Assembly: GCA_038380435.1 (NCBI GenBank)
Contig: JAWZYU010000013.1
Span: 10,367,901-10,431,900, forward strand
Direction: 5' to 3'
Origin: Ryuthela nishihirai
Lineage: Eukaryota > Arthropoda > Arachnida > Araneae > Heptathelidae
Length of the DNA: 64,000 nucleotides
Below are positions 23,010 through 36,159 of the stretch, piece after piece. Positions within the stretch are counted from its first letter, which is position 1; each line of letters opens with the position of its first letter. Under the pieces are notes generated by a model that saw nothing but the letters and a program-made list of their open reading frames with translations, was not told the DNA's origin and did no database searches. The translations under genes and the position numbers were made by a program.

Positions 23010-23353
23010 CAGTGGCGCACCCAGAGGGGGGGGGGGACAAGGAGTCCTGGCACCCTACAGAGAAAAAGGAAAAAAAAAAAACACTAAAAAATTTTCCAAA
23101 AATCTTTTTCTAATTAAAATTCATTTTTTATATTTATGTTGTGTCGTGTCTTCTATTTCTATACTACTTATGAATTAGCGGTCACATAAGGTGGGAATAC
23201 CCTATAGCTCTCGGGAATCACGGTCGCTGTGAACACAAGGCGAACGAAGTAGTGCTCGGCGGATCGAGTGCTACTTCGTTTGCCCGAGCCGGGCCAGTGG
23301 ACCCCTCGGCTCCCCCCCCCCCCCCCCAAGATTAAATCCTGAGTGCGCCACTG
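23010..23353. mobile_element. hAT-like MITE with perfect 8-bp target-site duplication
   Basis: A 344-bp non-autonomous element. Its ends are inverted (CAGTGGCGCAC at the left, GTGCGCCACTG at the right) and it is flanked by the direct repeat TTCCGAAC at 23002-23009 and 23354-23361. An 8-bp duplication with CAGTG-type termini fits the hAT superfamily. A G-tract follows the left TIR and a C-tract precedes the right one, so the inverted pairing continues inwards. An internal 15-bp stem (23243-23280, two G-T pairs, loop GGCGGATC) lies off-centre. There is no coding capacity. Confidence 0.88.
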
Positions 23354-23361
23354 TTCCGAAC

Positions 23362-24354
23362 AATCTATTTGGACTAGAAATTTGATATTTAATCTTGGAG
23401 TGAGATTAACAAGGGGTTTATATTGGCAGCAACAATTTGCCCCTTCACCCTCAGGGTGGGTGAGAAAATGTAATTTTTTGCCTCAAGAGATTAATGAAAA
23501 ATTCTTTTTGAGTTGATTAGATACCAACGAAATATGATGATTCATAGTTTTCAAAACATCCAAGAGGCTCTAATTTATGTCGTTAGAGGGTGCTAAACGT
23601 AGAAAATGCAAAACGTGAAGTAATATTATATTTAAAACGATATATTTATTTTAGAAATTGGAAATTCTCGTGGTATAATGTGTTGATCAAGAACAGATGC
23701 CTAGATAACTTTCTAACAAAAGTGTAATTTATATTCATATATTTTTTAAATTACTAGTGGTTAAAATTAGGTCTGTAATTTTTTTTAATTTAGTATTTAA
23801 TTTCAAAATTTTCAAAAGTATTTTAACATAGCAATAATAAATAAACCCTTTTATATTAAACACACTCACTGATTTTCCCCTTAACTTAGGGGACGAAAAA
23901 AGGCAAATTTTTCATTTTAAGGGATATGTGAGAAATTATTTTGTATTGTAAAATACAAATAATATATTACTTTTTCCCATCACTCATTAGTGGGAATTAC
24001 TACTGTTAAAGGGCGCAAATTGGAAATTGGAAAATTAAGAATTTATTTTCTTTGAAAACAAGCATCCCATATTCATCAGAGGTGATATGTTATTCCTATA
24101 GTGTAACTCTGAAGCGTTAAAAAGAAGTATCGGGGTAACAAATAATGTACAACTCTAGTTTTTGACACATGTCGAATATCATTATTTTGAAATCATTGAA
24201 ACGCATTGCCAACTTTTGTTTCATGAAAATCCTTTTATCCATTTTTTTGCTGCCAATAATGCTCGAGATTTAACCATAAATAAAACATAAATTCAGACAT
24301 CATTTAGCAAATCGGCGCTCCAGTTGTTTGTTGTTGTTTTTTTTTTCTTTCATA
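23362..24354. other. Very AT-rich unique DNA; nothing recognised
   Basis: No frame over 60 codons and no repeat seen. Confidence 0.5.
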
Positions 24355-24540
24355 ATACTTCTGAGCGGCACTTTTTTCACACAATGAGAGAAATGTCCAG
24401 GTCACAAAGACCCCGAGAGCTCAGAGAAGGGTGGAGAAATGGAGACCCAATTGAACATATTTTATGACACAGATGGTAGCTTTCCGTCAAGGCTTTCCAA
24501 CACATTCTCTAAGGTGAACAGAGTATGGCTCTCCCCAGGT
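24355..24540 (-). mobile_element. SINE-A fragment (3' half)
   Basis: Matches the tail-proximal half, from CTGAGCGGCACTTTTTTCACAC to AGAGTATGGCTCTCCC on the plus strand, with more substitutions than the full copies. The head is missing. Confidence 0.68.
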
Positions 24541-26721
24541 CCGGATCTATATAAAAATTAAACTATGCTCTTAGCACTAGCGGAACTTCAATGAAGTAGC
24601 ATTGATAACATCAGAATACAATGAGAATAAAGTTGTTTTAACTGAGCAATCAGTGCAGTGATTGGAATAAGGTGCAAATGGAATGGTAATAAATGGGAGG
24701 GATATCATACTCGAGATTATGCGGCATCTGTGACGACTGAAAGTCACTGGATTCCTTTTAATCTTATTGGCATGGGGAAACATATTTTCCATAGAAAACC
24801 GATGACTGTCGTTGAAAATGACTTCCAATTATAATTCACCATGAAAAGATAACAAATCAAAATTGATTAAAACAAAATTACCTCTGTGGTTATGCAAATG
24901 GCAGTCTTGTCATATGTTCATAAAATCGTTTGCTATTTAAAGAGATGTTAAAAGAAAAATAAAATAAAAATGAATAAAAAAAAACAGATAGAAAGCGAAA
25001 TAAATATTTTTTCCGTATTCGTTACTTTCAGATAAAAATTTAAAAACGTAAATTATCTATTTGCTTCATGTATCCATTCGCCATTTTTCTACAGGAGACT
25101 CGAAGCAGTATCCATTCCCCTCGAATTACACCTTTGAAATTCCGCATTATGTATTTTCCACCCACCAGGGTTCCAACTTGAATTACTTTTCAACTTTGGT
25201 CATTTATTCTTCTCTTCGCTTAACGTCACTTCATTTGTATTCATCTTCACCGCTAAGATTTGAGTGAGACAAAACAGCAAGGAAAAAGAAACATGACTTT
25301 AAGTTATGCTTCATAATGGTCGGATGGGGTTTTTTCCGCCTCGTAACAGGCAAAGCGAGCCTTGGCAGAGAAAGAAACTTATTTATCTCCTCGGACGCCC
25401 TTTTTTAAGCTCGTGATAATCATTTTCATCCCATCGCAGCGACACATCGCCGCATTTGCATTTCCCGGCTTGCGTGCTGCCGTGCTTTGATGCACTTAAC
25501 TAGCCAGCCAGGCCTGTGGGCAGACTGCACCCACAGGACACGAGCTACGAGGGGAGGGGCGAAGAAGGGCAATCATCCAAAAAAAAAGGGGGGGGGAGGA
25601 GGATTCTCTGTTGTTGGAAGAAAAAGAGGAAATCATTACAGAAACTACGATTAAGTTCAGAAATAGAAAGGAAAGACAAACGAGAACTCTGTAGATAAAA
25701 GAAATTTAAATAGGGAAGTGAAATAACTTTCCGACGCGTGTAGGAAATGAAGCCAATAATTTTGTTACGAGCCATGAAATGATGCGGAAAAATATCTGCC
25801 GGGAAACGAACGATGCAAAAATGACATTGAAACCATGACAACCAACAAGAGAAGTTATGGGCATCAACTGTAAATGATGCTGGGAAAAAGGAAAAATAAG
25901 CATTAGGAGAGAAATAAATAATAAAAGAAAGAAAAAAGAGATGCATATGAGATGTAATGAGGATAAAGAGATTGCGTTCGAACATGGAGGAATGATGGAG
26001 CAGATGCTGATGATGGAGGAGGATGAGAGCAACATCGGTACCCATGTAACGAAATGATATCTTAGGGAGATGAGGATAAAGGAAATGGAAATGAAGGTAA
26101 ACAGAATGCGAAATTAAAAAAGTGAAACTTGAAATGAATAAATCAAGAATAATGGGGGAGCATGGATGAAATGAAGTCAGCCCACTCCATCTTTAGAGAG
26201 TTCGTTTTGTTGTTGTTTATCTCTGAATGAAATTGAAATTATAGATGTTGTGATCAATATACAATTTATTATTGTTTCTGTTGGATGTTAGTAAAAGAGA
26301 AAAATCCTAATATTGCTGAGATATCTGGTAATGTAGTTAATGGTGAATGCCTAAAAGGGCATCCAAGAAAAGTTAACATGTGAGAACATACGTATAATAA
26401 ACTTAAAAAAAAACTAGGTTAGCATTTTTTCTTCTGTAGTTCAAACGCGTTAAAAGGAGTTTATCCAAAATAGCTCTGAGGCTGTATTAGGAATCGGTAT
26501 CAGAAAATCAATCTGTAGTAAGTGAATAATCTGTGATAAAAATGAAAACATTGAAATGCCAAAACTGCAATCGTTTTCAGGTTGCTATGCCCGGGCTTCA
26601 AAAGTTATATTAATTTTGGATGCTTACGTCAATATTAACAACGGATATTTTAAATTATTTTCCAGTTTATGGAAGGGTAAATGTATTCGATACGCCTAGG
26701 GATAAGGGTATATATATATAT
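24541..26721. other. Unique DNA, purine-biased in part
   Basis: The part at 25330-25700 is GC-richer; from 25550 to 26170 the plus strand is strongly purine-biased, which opens long low-complexity frames on the minus strand (25545-26045) that I do not regard as genes. A short TA repeat lies near 26705. Confidence 0.45.
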
Positions 26722-27073
26722 AGCTCTGTCGGCAGTGAGCCAGGCTTCTAATCCGATGGTCCCAGATTTGAGTCCTCGCTGTGTCCGTTTTCAGATTTTC
26801 TCCATCAACTCCCCCTCCTCCTACGATGAGAAACTGGGTGTCGATGGGAACTGGAGAAATCGCCATCCGTCTGGTGGGACGTTAAGCCTTGGATCCTTGT
26901 GCAGAAGAGTCATACACATTAAAGATCAGGTGGATGTCCTTAACTTTAGGTTCTCTCTTTCTAAAAACAGATGCGCAATAAATTCCTTTCGTGTGCCCTG
27001 CTCTGAGCTGTTGTGCTGTGGCCATTTAACCTTTTATTTGAAAAAGTGACGTTCACAGGCAGAGCAATCCAAC
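26722..27073 (+). mobile_element. SINE-A, full length but old
   Basis: The tRNA-like head (CTGTCGGCAGTGAGCC, then ATTTGAGTCC), the body (CGATGGGAACTGG, GTGGGACGTTAAGCC) and the tail end (GTTCACAGGCAGAGCAATCC) all align in order with the younger copies, with many substitutions. This is the most diverged long copy in the window. Confidence 0.65.
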
Positions 27074-27352
27074 TAATCTGATTTCATGCTACTGTGCAGT
27101 CTTGAGATTTCTCACTCGGTGAGTAAAGGGGAAATGCATATGTCTGTCGAATGTGAGACGTTCAGCCACGATACCTTTTGCAAAGGGTTCAATATCCGTT
27201 TAGATTGAAATCACTCCCGAAGGTCTTGGCGAGAAAAGGGTCTTCCTGACTTTTACACCCATAATGCATCAAAGAACTCCACTGGAAAGGAATCAACAGA
27301 AAAGTGTTAAAATAATATACGGCGCAATTTCCTGAATTGTTCGTCTGGAGGC

Positions 27353-27743
27353 TTTGGGTTGGGTTGTTTTACCTGTGAGCGGCACTTTTTTGCACACCAT
27401 GGGCTAAATGGCCAGGTCTACATGGACCCCGAAGGCTCAGAGAAGGTTGGGGGAGGGGACCCACTGGAACAGCTGTTGGGAGACAGATGGTAGCCTCCCG
27501 TCAAGGCCATCCAGCGTGTTCTTTAACGTGCACAGGGTATGTCTCTCCCGCACACGGGGCCACGGCTTAACGTCCCATGCGACGGACGGCGGCCTTTTCA
27601 AGACCATCGGTGTCCCCTACTGACCGTGGGCAGGGCGGGGAATGTTTGCAGAGATAAATCTCAACGCTGACCCAGCTGGGACTCGAACCTGGGAACTACA
27701 GATTACGAGCCTGGCGCGCTACCGACTGAGCCATCCCCGCCCC
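27353..27743 (-). mobile_element. SINE-A, full length, perfect 12-bp target-site duplication
   Basis: Flanked by identical TCGTCTGGAGGC at 27341-27352 and 27744-27755. The minus strand starts with the tRNA-like head (TGGCTCAGTCGGTAGCGCGC, then GGTTCGAGTCC) and ends in AACAACCCAACCCAAAG. Perfect flanks mark it as one of the youngest copies. It lies 280 bp from the old copy at 26722 in the opposite orientation. Confidence 0.92.
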
Positions 27744-27755
27744 TCGTCTGGAGGC

Positions 27756-28875
27756 AAAGTTGTTCTGCATTTCTAAAAATTTATCGAAAATGATCCTTCA
27801 GACTTGGAGGAGTGATTGAAACTAATGTTCGTCCAGCAACAATTTGGAAGTTTAGTAATGGTTTTAACCAAAGAGAGAATACATATATATTTAAATAATA
27901 ATATTAGTTGGCAGAAAAGGTGTTATTTTTATGCAGTGTAAGAAAATGGTCTTGCCAGGTCTAACGAAGATGAAAGATAAATGCAATTCTATTTTTTTTC
28001 TCTCTCTTTAAATGTAAAGACGTGAATAAAAACCGCGAAGAAGTAATTGAAATTTTCTCGCCCTGAAACACCCGCAACTCTCTTTCTCTGGTGCATCCCC
28101 TCTCAGTGCTCGGAGGTGGAAACAATTTGCAGCTTCAACACTCCGCGAGGACGAATGAAAGAAAAAAAGTTCCTCCGTCGCAACTCTTTTCTCTCTCCCT
28201 TGGCAATCTTTGCTGGTATTTACATAAGAAATATGCACGAGACCTACGTTTATTTGTTTTTAGGCAGAGCGGATTTCTCTCCGAGGATCAGCTATCGGAA
28301 AAACATTTATCAAGTTTAAAATATCTCAACCGTATCAGAGTGGGTTGGGTTGGGTCCTTCTCTCTCAACCAAAGGTAGGGAGACTCGCCTTTCACTCTTT
28401 CCATCTCTCTTTTCCGAATCGCTTCTTTTGAACTTGGTCACGTGTCCTCTTTAGGAACCAAGAGCAGTGGGCGAAAGCTCGAGCTACTTGTTTTCCGGCG
28501 TAGAGCGAATACGCACTTGTAAGAAGAATTCTCTGTGGATCATATTTGCTACGTCAGGAGGAACTCCAAGACGGATTCTGTTTTCCTCCTAACTCAGTTC
28601 GATGTACATCAGAAAATGATGATGGCAAAACTGGTTTCCGAATCGAGATAAAATAAAATATCGAAAATTGTTTTTTAATCGCCCAAGTAGAGTTTAAGTA
28701 TTCTATCCAGTTATTCGGGCTTTTTCATTTGTATTTGAAAGGCAGGAAGAAACCAGGCATTTCCGTTGAAGCAGTTTCTTTCCAATGAGAAACAAAAAGA
28801 ATTTATGTTACCCTTCATTACTATTTTTCAGAATGTTTTCAGTCCGCATTTAACAGCCGTCCATAGGATGGGCTG
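27756..28875. other. Unique DNA, GC-richer centre; nothing recognised
   Basis: 28040-28560 is less AT-rich and shows overlapping 76-95 codon frames on both strands, none with motifs. They look like composition effects. Confidence 0.45.
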
Positions 28876-28945
28876 TTAAATTGCGGTGCGTGTGCAGAAG
28901 AGAGCCATACCCTGTGCACGTCAAAGAACACGCTGGATGGCTTTT
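28876..28945 (+). mobile_element. SINE-A fragment cut by the LINE insertion
   Basis: Reads GAGAGCCATACCCTGTGCAC through AACACGCTGGATGGC, then passes at once into the 3' tail of the minus-strand LINE. The rest of the SINE is not found on the far side of the LINE. Confidence 0.65.
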
Positions 28946-31900
28946 CAATTTAATTAAATTCAAATTTATTTCACACTCTTGATACATTACAAACATGAAA
29001 TTTAAAACTTATAATAACAAAAGGAATAAATGCTTTTCTTTTCCAAAGTAAATAAACAATTTTGAAAGTGTAAAATACAAAACTCCACATGAGCCAAAGC
29101 TCGTCTGTGGAGATATTAGATTAAGAAAACATAAAATATTGTAAAGCAACAGTACCAACTTATTTAACACTGACATATAATAAACCCGTTAACATTATGA
29201 CTCAAAATGTATCTTTAGAATAATCATGCAAGACATAATCACTATAACAAATTTTCTACCTTTTGCTTGAATATCCATTTCACATTTAATTTTTTAAAAT
29301 TTCTTCCATTCTTTATGTTGTTTGCTAAATTATTAAATATTTTAGAAGCCAGGTATGCATAATGTTTGCAAAAAGCTGTTTTTCTGGGAGTAACCACATT
29401 TAAATGTACAACTGTTGAAAATCTGGTATTTTTATTGAAAACTTTTACATTTGAATCATCCTAATTTTTGATAATATATGTTAACAAATGGGAAATATGT
29501 AATCACCCCATGAAATAATACCATATTCCAAATTAGATTTTATTCACGAATCGTAAATTATTTTTGACATGGACAAATTAAAAGAAAACGTCTAATAAAA
29601 TTATTCTTGAAATCATGATAATCAAGCTTTTTACTACGTTTTTAACATGCAACTTCCATGTGAGGTTACCAACTATAAATACTCTCAGATATCTAAAACC
29701 ACCAGCACCCTGTATAACTGGACAAGAACATGACCAATTTTGACAGCTTATATCATGATAAATTAACTTATTGTATATATCATCAGTCGACTTATTTTTT
29801 AATCTAATATTTATATCTTTTGATTTGCTGACATTTAAAATTAGCATATTTTTCACAATCTAGTTATTTATTTCTTTTAAATCCTCATTTATTTTTATAA
29901 CAATATTACAGATGTTGCCATTGGAAAACCAGAGCAATATCATCTGCAAATAGAATGTTAATCCCATTCAAAGGTAAATCACATAGGTCATTAAAAAATA
30001 TTAAAAATAATATTGGTCCAAGGACTGAACCTTGTGGGACCCCAAAATTAACATCAGCAGAGGCACTATAACAATTTTTTTATCTTTCAGTTAAATAACT
30101 AGTTAGCAAGATAGTATAAGACCTCTCATTCCAACCTTTTCTAATTTTTTCGACAACACACTTTGAGAAACAGAATAAAATGGGTTTTCTACATCAAAAA
30201 GCAAAACATCAACTCTAAAATTATCGTTAATACCACGATGACTAATCAATCTCAAAATTGCACCTTCAGTCCCCCTATTTTTCCTAAAACCATATTGGTT
30301 GTCTGAAAAAAAATTGTATTTATCTAAAAACAATTAATAAACTCTTCTTAACTATTTTTTTCAAATATTTTGTTCAAAAATAGACAAAATAGATATAGGT
30401 AAAATAGATAATTATTATATTATATATATATATTGATATAGGTCAAATAGATAATTATAGGTCAAATAGATAATTTTCAAATTTTATTTTATCGCCCCCC
30501 CCCTTAAAAACTGGTACAACAGTAACAACCTTAAGGCAAGCAGGAAAAGAACCTGATAACAAAGATGTATTAAATAGAGAACACAAAATGCCTTTGAGTT
30601 CTCGGTTTATTTCTCTTAAAATATATATAGAAATATTATCAGTTCCACAAGATTTTCCAGAATTTAAGTTTTTTATAATTTCTTTTACTTCTCTGCCATA
30701 TATTTCTCCAATAAAGAATGAATTGTATATTTCTTTAAATGGAAATATCTCAATATCATTTGATTTTGGAAAAGTTCGGGTTAATTTATATATTATACCA
30801 GTGAAATAGTCGTTGAAGGCATTAGCTAAAGCTACTGGATTTTCTACTCATTATATTCTTGATCATTATCAACAATTCATTTAGGACAATTGTATTCATT
30901 TTTAGTTCTTCCACTCAACTCATTAATGATATCCCACTGTTTCTTAAAGTTACTTTGATATAATAATAATTTATTGCTATAATAGTTTGATTTCTCTTCC
31001 CTGATAACTTTAGGTAAGGTATGGCGATATTTCTTGTAATTTCGAACTAAATTTGGTCCACTGATATTACTCTCACTTTGCAATTTAAAACATCCTATTT
31101 CTTTCATTGATAGAAACTAAAATTGCATCTGAAATCCACGGCTTTAATTTCTTACTCACTTTTATATTTGTTTCAATAGAAGTAGCTTCATCTATCATCA
31201 TATTTAATTCTCTAATAAAGTTCTCAAAAGAGCTATTAATATCAGGATCAATTATAATTGAACTCCAATCCTTTACGCTCAACATGTCTTTTAATTTACT
31301 TATATTAATTTTTTTTAAAGTGTTAGGTTTAAAATCAATGTGTTTCATGTCATTTCTTGCAATATATAAACCAACAAAATAATTATCTGAAATATGTAAT
31401 TTGATAATGTACGCTGTTAAATCCCTGCTGTTAAAATTCATTACAAACAAATGATCCAAGCAACTGCCTGTCATCTCTCTAGTGATTTCATCGTGGGCAA
31501 TATAAAAACCGTTAACATCTAAAGTCTGAAGACATTTTTCAGTTACAGCATCATGTATTTTTAAATCTATGTTCAAATTCCCCATAATAATGGCATATCG
31601 GTCATAAATATTACTAATCTTATCATGCAATTCATCAATAAATTCTACCTTTGTGTATCCGTGATATCTATAGAATGATATCTACAGAAGCCCATAAGTA
31701 CCATCTGAACATTATTCAGTTTTATTCGAATTTTCAACAAGTCAGCTGTTCTAAACTCTGTATAACAATCAATAACATGAATATTGTCCCTTAAGTACGT
31801 AACTACTCCACCTGCCCTATTTTCTTGTCCACATTTATAATATAGACTCTACCCATTTAATTTATAACATTCTATTTCGTTATCATTTACCCAAATTTCT

Positions 31901-32270
31901 GTAAGTATTATCACATCAGGATGTAACCTAGACAAATTTAAGAAAATTAAAAAATGGTCGAAATTTCTTCTCAAACTTCTCATATTTTTAAAACTTATTT
32001 TTAAACCCTTACCCCAAATGTAGGACTCAATATCAAAACATGTTCATGATTAATTTTTCAATTTTGCAAAGGTTTTCTCCAGAGTTATTTACTATCACAT
32101 CATTTAAAGTTACGTTTACCTTATTTGCACATATATTATCATAAATTACATTATTATCCCTCTCTTCACTATGTAAATCGACATCAAACATATTACTGTC
32201 GTATACACTACTATTGCTTATATTCATAGTTGTAAAACAGAAATTAACAAATAAATAATCCAATAGCTAG
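28946..32270 (-). mobile_element. Decayed EN-RT LINE (Jockey/CR1-like), minus-strand copy
   Basis: About 3.3 kb. On the minus strand the order is: upstream frame (32263-32033), EEP endonuclease (about 31930-31085), linker (31107-30877), reverse transcriptase (about 30640-29930), C-terminal segment (29856-29578), then an AT-rich 3' UTR with AAATTTGAATTTAATT near the end. Segment order and motifs match the copy at 48455-54919. The FADD box and QGSVLGP motif place it among Jockey/CR1-type LINEs rather than RTE. An AT-rich insertion with two GGTCAAATAGATAATT repeats interrupts it near 30400-30480. Confidence 0.85.
29578..32030 (-). pseudogene. LINE endonuclease/reverse transcriptase, broken
   Basis: The endonuclease part shows PDVIILTEIWVND (near 31920-31880), then MGNLNIDLK (31600 region; the family norm is GDLN, so an expected Asp is now Asn) and CLDHLFV. 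The linker has KKQWDIINELSGR. The RT part shows NQYGFRKNRGTEGA, LLFDVENPFYSV (normally FDVKKAFDSV; the second Asp is lost), FGVPQGSVLGPILFLIFF and FADD (about 29950). The C-terminal piece has GGFRYLRVFIVGNLTWKLH. Stops and frameshifts separate the pieces. Catalytic substitutions in both domains make it dead. Confidence 0.85.
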
Positions 32271-35200
32271 TCATTACTAAATGGTTAGCGTCGATGAAGA
32301 TTCCTTCTGTTTAACGATATTAACAGCAACATTACCTTGAAGACGTTCGAACTGTATTTCCTTCAACTGACACAGATATTTGAGCTCTGTATTTCAAAAG
32401 AAAAGTTCGTATCATTTAATAGAATGGATCTTGATTGGTAACCTGTAGCTCAATGGTCAGAGCACCCCTGACCTGTCAGCAGGAGATCAAGGATTCGCAT
32501 CTCACCCGGCTCAATGCAATTTTTTCTTTAAATTGATATCGATGCATAAGAGTGACTTCATGACCTTCCAAGAAGCTATGTAATCAACTGTAAATTTCCT
32601 AATATTATAAGTGTACGTATATAAGTTGTTTTAAAAAACTACAGTGCAAAACGGTTAACACAAAAGTCAGGGTGAACAGAATTTCGCATTAACAGCATAT
32701 CGATGAATACATTGCATTATTGATTCTTATCGCTATCCATAGCCTACGTCATATTTTTACGAGTTATGATCACAATAAAGACAGAATGAATCCATCTCAT
32801 CGTGAATGCCATTCCTAATCAAAGATTAACAAGATCGACAATCTGAACGGAGAACACGAAACTACTGTCATAATCGGCAGACAAAATTATCAGCCTGGTC
32901 CCATGTGTTGAATCACAAACTCACTAGTGCACTTGAAGCCGCTGTTTAATAATTAGCAATTAGCAAAAAATTTGAAGCTGTTCTAAATTTATCAAACAGC
33001 GATGGTATTACATCTATGAATCTTCTATAAATTGCGTGATCTTCGAAGAAGTTATAATAAAATTTTGTTCGAGAGACCATAGAAAATTTTCTCGTTAAGT
33101 GATTCTTTCGTGTTACCCATTAAGAATACAAATTTAAGATTTACATGCAAAAGCATTGTTGTCGAAACGGGCCAAACTTTACTTTCGCGTTAACTGATAT
33201 TTCGTCTTATCGCTTTTCGTGTTCCGTTTTCGATTGTATTTCCTTTTGCAAAACATTCGCGAAATTTAAGGCCTGTTTTCGGATGGAAAAATATTTCTAG
33301 TTAATGCAATACCCGTTTAAAAATACTTCCCTTAAGCAAGCAATACTTAAGTTTCAGCTCAGTGGCCAAGCCAAGAACCCCAGTGATGAGAAGGGGATTG
33401 GGGAACGGGCTGCTTCAAACGCATTGATGGGAGGAGTCTCGTGTGCGATTCTTAACGCGGCACAGGCAGCCTGTCTCCCATCCCCCCCCCCCCCCCCAAT
33501 CACTTAATATCCCATCTCAACTCTGATGAAATGGGACTCGGAGTCGAAAATATCCTTCTATGAGATCCAGGATCGTTTGCAACCGATGGCCCCGATCCCC
33601 ATGAAAAATACCGGCGAATGGGAGCAGCACTGACGAAGAGGCATGGCTCGGTTGTTGTCCACTGTAGCAAATGAAAGAGAAAAGTTGAAGCCTTTCACCC
33701 CTGAACGATGATTCGCAGTGAAGCATTTCTCCTCGAGATTAGCCGACGAAACATTCTTCAGAGCATGTGTTACGAAATAATAATGTTGATAACCCGCAAA
33801 CAATGACTACTATCAGAAAAAAAAAAGAAACGGAAACACGTGGCCACGTGTCTCGAGAGAGTTTGATGAGCTTCCAGATGTAACTATTCATCATCACATT
33901 TTAAATGATTTGAACTGCAATTTAACTGATGTGAATGCCGTTCGTTCATCGTCACACGGGGTTCGCAGGCTCGAGCCTTAATCTTCAGAGGACTGAGAAT
34001 TTTCTCTTCTTCGTAAGCAGAAGAGACAGAGCGCACCGCTTCTCCTCCTGATAGAGCGGTCAGGAGGTCCTCTCTTAGGAGAGGAATGAAATCAGCGAGC
34101 ATTGAGAAAGATCCTGCTGGAAGGCCTGAACGTGAATGCTCCATCTGCCTCTTAACATCTTTCCGGGGGGTGGGGTGGAATTCTTGTAAGTGCTCTTCAA
34201 GTCAAAATCAGAAAGGCTTTTAAAATAATTGAGATTTTTTTTCAATGAGAATCGTAACTTTTTTAGTATCGAAATGTTTTCTTCTCATCAAGCCTTAACA
34301 GAAACACTCTTAATCCATTTTGCAGAAAAGATTTTTCAATCAATCTGAATGATGGTCCCATCTCCACTGACTTTAGAAACATCAGTTGTCTAAATGGCAA
34401 CACCAATCCAGATGTTTTAATCCCAATTTCTTCGTTTTAACTTCAAATATAAATAAAGAAAACAACTTCACTCGTTAAAAAGGCCAGTCTGTTTACAGAG
34501 AGAAATTCCAAAGTTCCCCCCCCCCCCCCTATTACTTCTACTCTTAACAAGCAAGTCCCCTTCCTTCTTCGTTGTTTGCCAACTTCTTGGCTTTAATTAA
34601 CAGCGGAAGAGGAAACAATGCCGGCTGGCCACTCTTGCTTGACTAATGACGAGGCGAGATTAATTTAGAAAAGCCATTTACCCTTTGAAACAGATAATGA
34701 GTCAATAATTAAATTCTTTAATGATTTTTTTTTCTCTTTTTACTTGCGTCTCTCTCTCTCTCTGTGAGTGTCTTCGGACTACATCTGCCGGCCAGTGTGG
34801 AATTGTTTCCTGAGGGATGGGAGGCTCTTCAAAGATTCATGTAATGACTTCAGGTTTTTGCTTGCTTTTTTGAATTCTTTTAGGTCTTTTACATCTTTAC
34901 GCCTTCTTCCATTCTTCTCCCCCCCCCCCCCATATCCGCATACTCCTCGATTCGTGTTGTTCCATATGCCGAGAGAGAAATCGTTTGCTTTAGCGTATCC
35001 CTGGACACGAACAATGTTTTGCTTTCGCATAAGAAACAATTAGCTGTTGCCAGGCAAAGCTGTTTCTTTATTAATTAACCTTAATGGCAAGTGCAATTCG
35101 AGACTCAGAATCAAAATGAAGACAGTCTCGAAAATAATTCTATTTCTATGAAGTCGTTTTTTTTCCTAATTGCTTCGTTATCTCTCAGTGTAACATCAAA

Positions 35201-35570
35201 GTACAAAATTGCGGTCTAAATTAACAATTCTTTATTTCTCGTAACCTCTAAACGAGCAAAATAATAACAATAATAAAAGCACCTAATAGGCGAGCAACTG
35301 CATCTTTATAAATGCAAGGAACAGAAAATAAAATTGTTCACTTTTAAGGCTTTGTAACATATCATATTGAATCTTATAATTCGGCACTAATGCTATAGTG
35401 ACTTTAGCTCTGTAAATTGTTTTACATATTTCTTAGCGTTTACACTTCTTTTACCAGATTTCACATTTTAAAGTTCGATAGTAATCTTCAAACTCAAATA
35501 ATTTTCATGTATTAAGTCGTAAATTCGGATAATTATGGAAAGAAACTGTGAATTAAGCAGCAATTGGATT
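32271..35570. other. Unique DNA with a tRNA-like element; no gene recognised
   Basis: A tRNA-like segment sits at 32447-32517. C-tracts occur at 33482-33497, 34517-34529 and 34919-34930. The parts at 33300-34200 and 34540-35060 are less AT-rich and carry short frames without motifs; 34740-34765 has a CT run. Possible regulatory DNA, unproven. Confidence 0.4.
32447..32517 (+). repeat. tRNA-like sequence, probably a SINE head or tRNA pseudogene
   Basis: The A-box-like TAGCTCAATGGTCAGAGCA forms a good 4-bp D stem (GCTC/GAGC), and a B-box-like GGATTCGCATCTC follows at tRNA spacing. The acceptor stem does not pair, the T stem is poor, and the base before the candidate anticodon is C instead of U. 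Not a functional tRNA gene. Confidence 0.4.
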
Positions 35571-35933
35571 AGACTTTTTTGCACACAATGGGCTAAATGG
35601 CCAGGTCACAAGGACCCCGAAGTTTCAGAGAAGATTGGGAGAGGAGACCCACTGGTACAGCTGTTGGGAGACAGATGGAAGCCTCCGTCAAGGCCATCCA
35701 GCGTGTTCTTTAACGTGCACATGATGACTCTCCCGCACAAGGATCCATGGTTTAATGGCCCATCCGACGGACGGCGGCCTTTCCAAGGCCATCGGTGTCC
35801 CCTACTGACCGTGGCCAGGGCGGGGAATTATTGCAGAAATGAATCTCAACGTTGACCCAGCTGGGACTCGAAACTAGAAACTACAGATTATGAGCCTGGC
35901 GCGCTACCGACTGAGCCACCCCCGCCCTCCAAC
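35571..35933 (-). mobile_element. SINE-A, nearly full length
   Basis: The minus-strand head (TGGCTCAGTCGGTAGCGCGC) and the complete body are present; the 3' tail beyond the A/T run at GACTTTTTTGCAC is missing. The B box is altered (AGTTTCGAGTCC). No target-site duplication was found because the tail end is lost. Confidence 0.85.
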
Positions 35934-35946
35934 TTTAGGTGGAACG

Positions 35947-35964
35947 CAGTATATATATATATAT
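35947..35964. repeat. (TA)n microsatellite
   Basis: A run of about nine TA units beside the SINE. Confidence 0.8.
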
Positions 35965-36159
35965 GCATGTATGTGTTGCAATAAAACTTGAAATATAAGA
36001 TATGAGAATGTTTTGTAAGGCTTTCAAATCCAGAGAAATGTTTTGACCTAAAATTCTTATATCTGATCCAAAGCACAAAAATGCTTTTCATTTCTAACTG
36101 AACCTCGAGTTTTGCACTTCAACTCCTGCCCTAGGGGTTCGATGAGGACAGGAGGAGGA

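Noticed and set aside
25545..26045. 166-codon minus-strand frame
   Set aside because: It arises from a purine-biased plus strand; the product is Phe/Ser/His-rich and low in complexity, with no domain.
32447..32517. Functional tRNA gene
   Set aside because: The acceptor stem does not pair, the T stem is poor and the base before the candidate anticodon is not U.
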